The translations under genes and the position numbers were made by a program. The notes under the pieces were generated by a model. The model ran no database searches and had not been told where the DNA came from. It was given only the letters and a program-made list of their open reading frames with translations. This document shows positions 22,406 to 23,806 of a stretch of DNA of 23,806 bases, piece after piece; position 1 is the stretch's first letter, and each line of letters starts with the position of its first letter. Source of the stretch: an uncultured Prevotella sp. (GTDB lineage: Bacteria; Bacteroidota; Bacteroidia; Bacteroidales; Bacteroidaceae); assembly GCA_900557405.1 (NCBI GenBank), contig USSF01000036.1, positions 1 to 23,806 of the forward strand. The letters run 5' to 3'.

Positions 22406-22655
22406 CCTTCTCCTCCTTCCGTTTCAGTTTGTCATCGAGGTACGAGCGTAGTTCTGCATACTTAGTCTGTATGTAGATAGTGACACCGAAGATAGACCCG
22501 GCGTAGATAAGACACTCTGCGAATACACCCAGGACAGACTCGTGTATTTGTCCGGTGGGAGGTACGATGAATCCTGCGACAGCGAGGAGGAATCCTCCGA
22601 TGAGCATAGCTATGGCAGATACAATCTGCACGTTTTCCTTAGTTTCTTTTGTCAT
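22392..22655 (-). CDS. Phage holin, two-helix type
   Basis: 87 residues from the ATG at 22655 (MTKETKENVQIV). Two transmembrane helices: about 9-31 (VQIVSAIAMLIGGFLLAVAGFIV) and 39-62 (ESVLGVFAECLIYAGSIFGVTIYI), a short PPTGQIH turn, and a strongly charged C-terminal tail (KLKRKEEKDAQD). Small size, hairpin topology, charged tail and translational overlap with the amidase gene identify a class II-like holin. It would open the inner membrane for the endolysin. The longer open frame to 22805 runs through the putative small RNA region and is not preferred. Confidence 0.85.
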   Translation of the reverse strand: MTKETKENVQIVSAIAMLIGGFLLAVAGFIVPPTGQIHESVLGVFAECLIYAGSIFGVTIYIQTKYAELRSYLDDKLKRKEEKDAQD

Positions 22656-22667
22656 AATGAATTGTCT

Positions 22668-22698
22668 TTTGAGAGTTAATATGATGTGGTTATCTTTG
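22668..22698 (+). promoter_or_regulatory. Plus-strand promoter between fibre and holin genes (TTTG-N19-TATCTTTG)
   Basis: TTTG (22668-22671), 19 bp, TATCTTTG (22691-22698), a perfect match in both boxes and spacing. It points opposite to the late genes. No plus-strand gene lies downstream; the candidate small RNA does. Confidence 0.7.
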
Positions 22699-22704
22699 TA
22701 TTGA

Positions 22705-22813
22705 GTTGTGGTCGATTGGACCATTGCTCTTTGGCAGCGTGGTGTCGCGAACACCATTTTGCATCCGAGCTGTGGTGGCCTCCTTGCGGAGAAACCATGG
22801 CTCATTTTCGTTT
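22705..22813 (+). ncRNA. Candidate phage-encoded small RNA with three hairpins
   Basis: Starting about 7 bp after the -7 box: hairpin 1 TGGTC-gattg-GACCA (22709-22723); hairpin 2 TGGTGT-cgcga-ACACCA (22740-22756); hairpin 3 (22767-22803), where GAGCTGTGGT faces ACCATGGCTC (two G-T pairs) with an inner CTCC-ttgc-GGAG. Hairpin 3 is followed by ATTTTCGTTT. Promoter, compact structured body and terminator-like end fit an independent RNA of about 105 nt. Alternatively the same DNA folds in the leader of the holin mRNA on the other strand, but that strand lacks the U-tract. Confidence 0.5.
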
Positions 22814-23806
22814 ACATACTGAAAATGAAGGTGAGTTCGTAATTGTTGCTACCATCAACTCTATCAGCTCTTGCAATTACCCTGAATTCAGCGAGGTTAG
22901 TTCGGAGTTCTCCGAACTGGAACGGACCATAATCTTTAGACTTCTTGTAAAATCCGATGGCGAAGCGGAAATGTCGATTGATGCCGAGAATGTTATAGGA
23001 GCGTTTGCCAAAGTAAATGCGGACTTCCAAAAGCCTTTGCGTATTGGGGTCGATGACGGCACGGCAGTCGCTGAACAACACACCAGGTTCAGTAAAAAAC
23101 TTTCCTCTGTTCGGGTCGCCCTCCTTATCCAGACGGAAAGAAATCTCATCGCCACTATTCACACTAATCTTTCGGTCGTCATAAAAGCGGTTCCAGCCAC
23201 GTCGCCGTGGAAGATACTCACGCACACCGTTTTTATCCTCCTGCTTGCGACTTGTACGCACCGAGTGTCGAAAAATGACCGGTGTAAGCCCTTGCCGGAT
23301 ATAACGGTAGGCATCCTGTATCACGAGAGTGCTGTCAGTGATGATACATTCAATGTGCATCTGCGTAGCTTGCTTCATCGTGGCAAACTTCTGAATGTCC
23401 GTTTGCAACGATTTCATCTGCGATGCAAGCGACTTGATATCCGTCTGAATCTTTAGGATATCTTCAGCGTTGACAGTGGTTGCTTTGGTGTTTCTGGAAA
23501 CACGGAGACTGATATTTGCAATACCCTTTTGTAGATTTAAGATTGTTTCCTCCAAAGTTGAAAGCGAAGAGAAATACTTGGAGATATCAGCCTTGCACTT
23601 GTTCAAGTCCTGCACCTGCTGCGCACGCATGACACCGGCACGCTCGGTAGTGGCTTGGCGTATTAGAATGGAATTGTTTGCAATTTGGTTGATTCCAGTA
23701 GAGAGGTTCGCCTTTCCCAACGTGAAGTACACGTTGTTGCGGTCGTCCGAACCGATGGTGAGCGATGTCAGCACATAGCCGATGCGTGCAAGATCCGAGC
23801 GCCAAT
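22812..23806 (-). CDS. Phage tail fibre/baseplate protein, C-terminal part
   Basis: The frame is open to the right edge (reading WRSDLARIGYVLTSLTIG at the edge), so the GTG at 23774 is not the start; about 330 C-terminal residues are in the window. It shows a beta-rich piece (DDRNNVYFTLGKANLSTGIN), a fibre-like ERAGVMRAQQVQDLN motif, a coiled coil of about 85 residues (DISKYFSSLSTLEETILNLQ to DIKSLASQMKSLQTDIQKF), then a basic, aromatic C-terminal domain ending NNYELTFIFSM. The GVM..QQV.DLN motif followed by coiled coil is typical of receptor-binding or baseplate fibres of Bacteroidales phages. The lysis genes follow 157 bp downstream. Confidence 0.65.
   Translation of the reverse strand, partial: WRSDLARIGYVLTSLTIGSDDRNNVYFTLGKANLSTGINQIANNSILIRQATTERAGVMRAQQVQDLNKCKADISKYFSSLSTLEETILNLQKGIANISLRVSRNTKATTVNAEDILKIQTDIKSLASQMKSLQTDIQKFATMKQATQMHIECIITDSTLVIQDAYRYIRQGLTPVIFRHSVRTSRKQEDKNGVREYLPRRRGWNRFYDDRKISVNSGDEISFRLDKEGDPNRGKFFTEPGVLFSDCRAVIDPNTQRLLEVRIYFGKRSYNILGINRHFRFAIGFYKKSKDYGPFQFGELRTNLAEFRVIARADRVDGSNNYELTFIFSM

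Larger units (their letters stand above)
11504..23806. mobile_element. One end of an integrated siphovirus-like prophage or phage-derived element
   Basis: The stretch runs from the tRNA-Lys gene through integrase, tail-tip protein, tape measure, spanin-like lipoprotein, amidase, holin and a fibre-type protein, and continues past the right edge. No copy of the tRNA 3' end is seen in the window, so the second attachment site is outside. The integrase reads inward and the late genes read toward it. Gene content shows a long non-contractile or contractile tail phage; head, portal and terminase genes are not in view, so intactness cannot be judged. Confidence 0.85.

Overview
The window looks like a Bacteroidota chromosome, most likely a Prevotella/Segatella-type member of the Bacteroidales. 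The evidence is the gene content (ATP-type PEP carboxykinase, Bacteroidales-style Tdk and UPRTase, a split 5'-nucleotidase, a 56-residue 2[4Fe-4S] ferredoxin) and the repeated use of the Bacteroidota promoter form TTTG-N19/20-TAnnTTTG in front of unrelated genes. Shine-Dalgarno sequences are mostly absent.

Left part (1-11500) is ordinary core chromosome. In order: 5' part of pckA (minus), upp (plus), ferredoxin (plus), a two-gene 5'-nucleotidase operon with its C-terminal and catalytic domains on separate exported proteins (minus), an NlpC/P60 hydrolase (minus), a coiled-coil lipoprotein (minus), rsmI (minus) divergent from tdk (plus), an AI-2E/PerM-family permease (plus), a noncoding stretch with a 22-bp minisatellite and a strong shared terminator, then an operon of a porin-like outer-membrane protein and a nucleoside-recognition (gate-domain) inner-membrane protein (minus).

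Right part (11504-23806) is one end of an integrated phage-like element, inserted at a tRNA-Lys(UUU) gene. Next to the tRNA lie four 12-bp repeats that look like integrase arm sites, then a Bacteroidales-type tyrosine integrase. Facing it on the minus strand is a late module. Read in transcription order from the right edge it runs: fibre/baseplate protein (cut by the window), holin, T7-lysozyme-type amidase, a lipoprotein with a C-terminal membrane anchor (candidate unimolecular spanin), about 1.9 kb with no intact gene, a 1365-residue tape measure protein, and a 641-residue tail-tip-like protein. A small three-helix membrane protein with its own nearly leaderless promoter sits on the opposite strand between the two tail genes (a moron). 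The far attachment site is not in the window.

The parts that known features do not explain are in the phage-like element. The 19459-21330 gap is packed with large stem-loops, interlocked inverted repeats, 75-bp direct repeats and a palindrome of about 330 bp that runs into the spanin gene. It may hold a broken second copy of the spanin-like gene. A plus-strand promoter followed by three hairpins and a U-tract at 22668-22813 looks like a small RNA gene. The lysis genes lie upstream of the tape measure gene, which is an unusual order. All functional names rest on reading motifs by eye; no database search was run.
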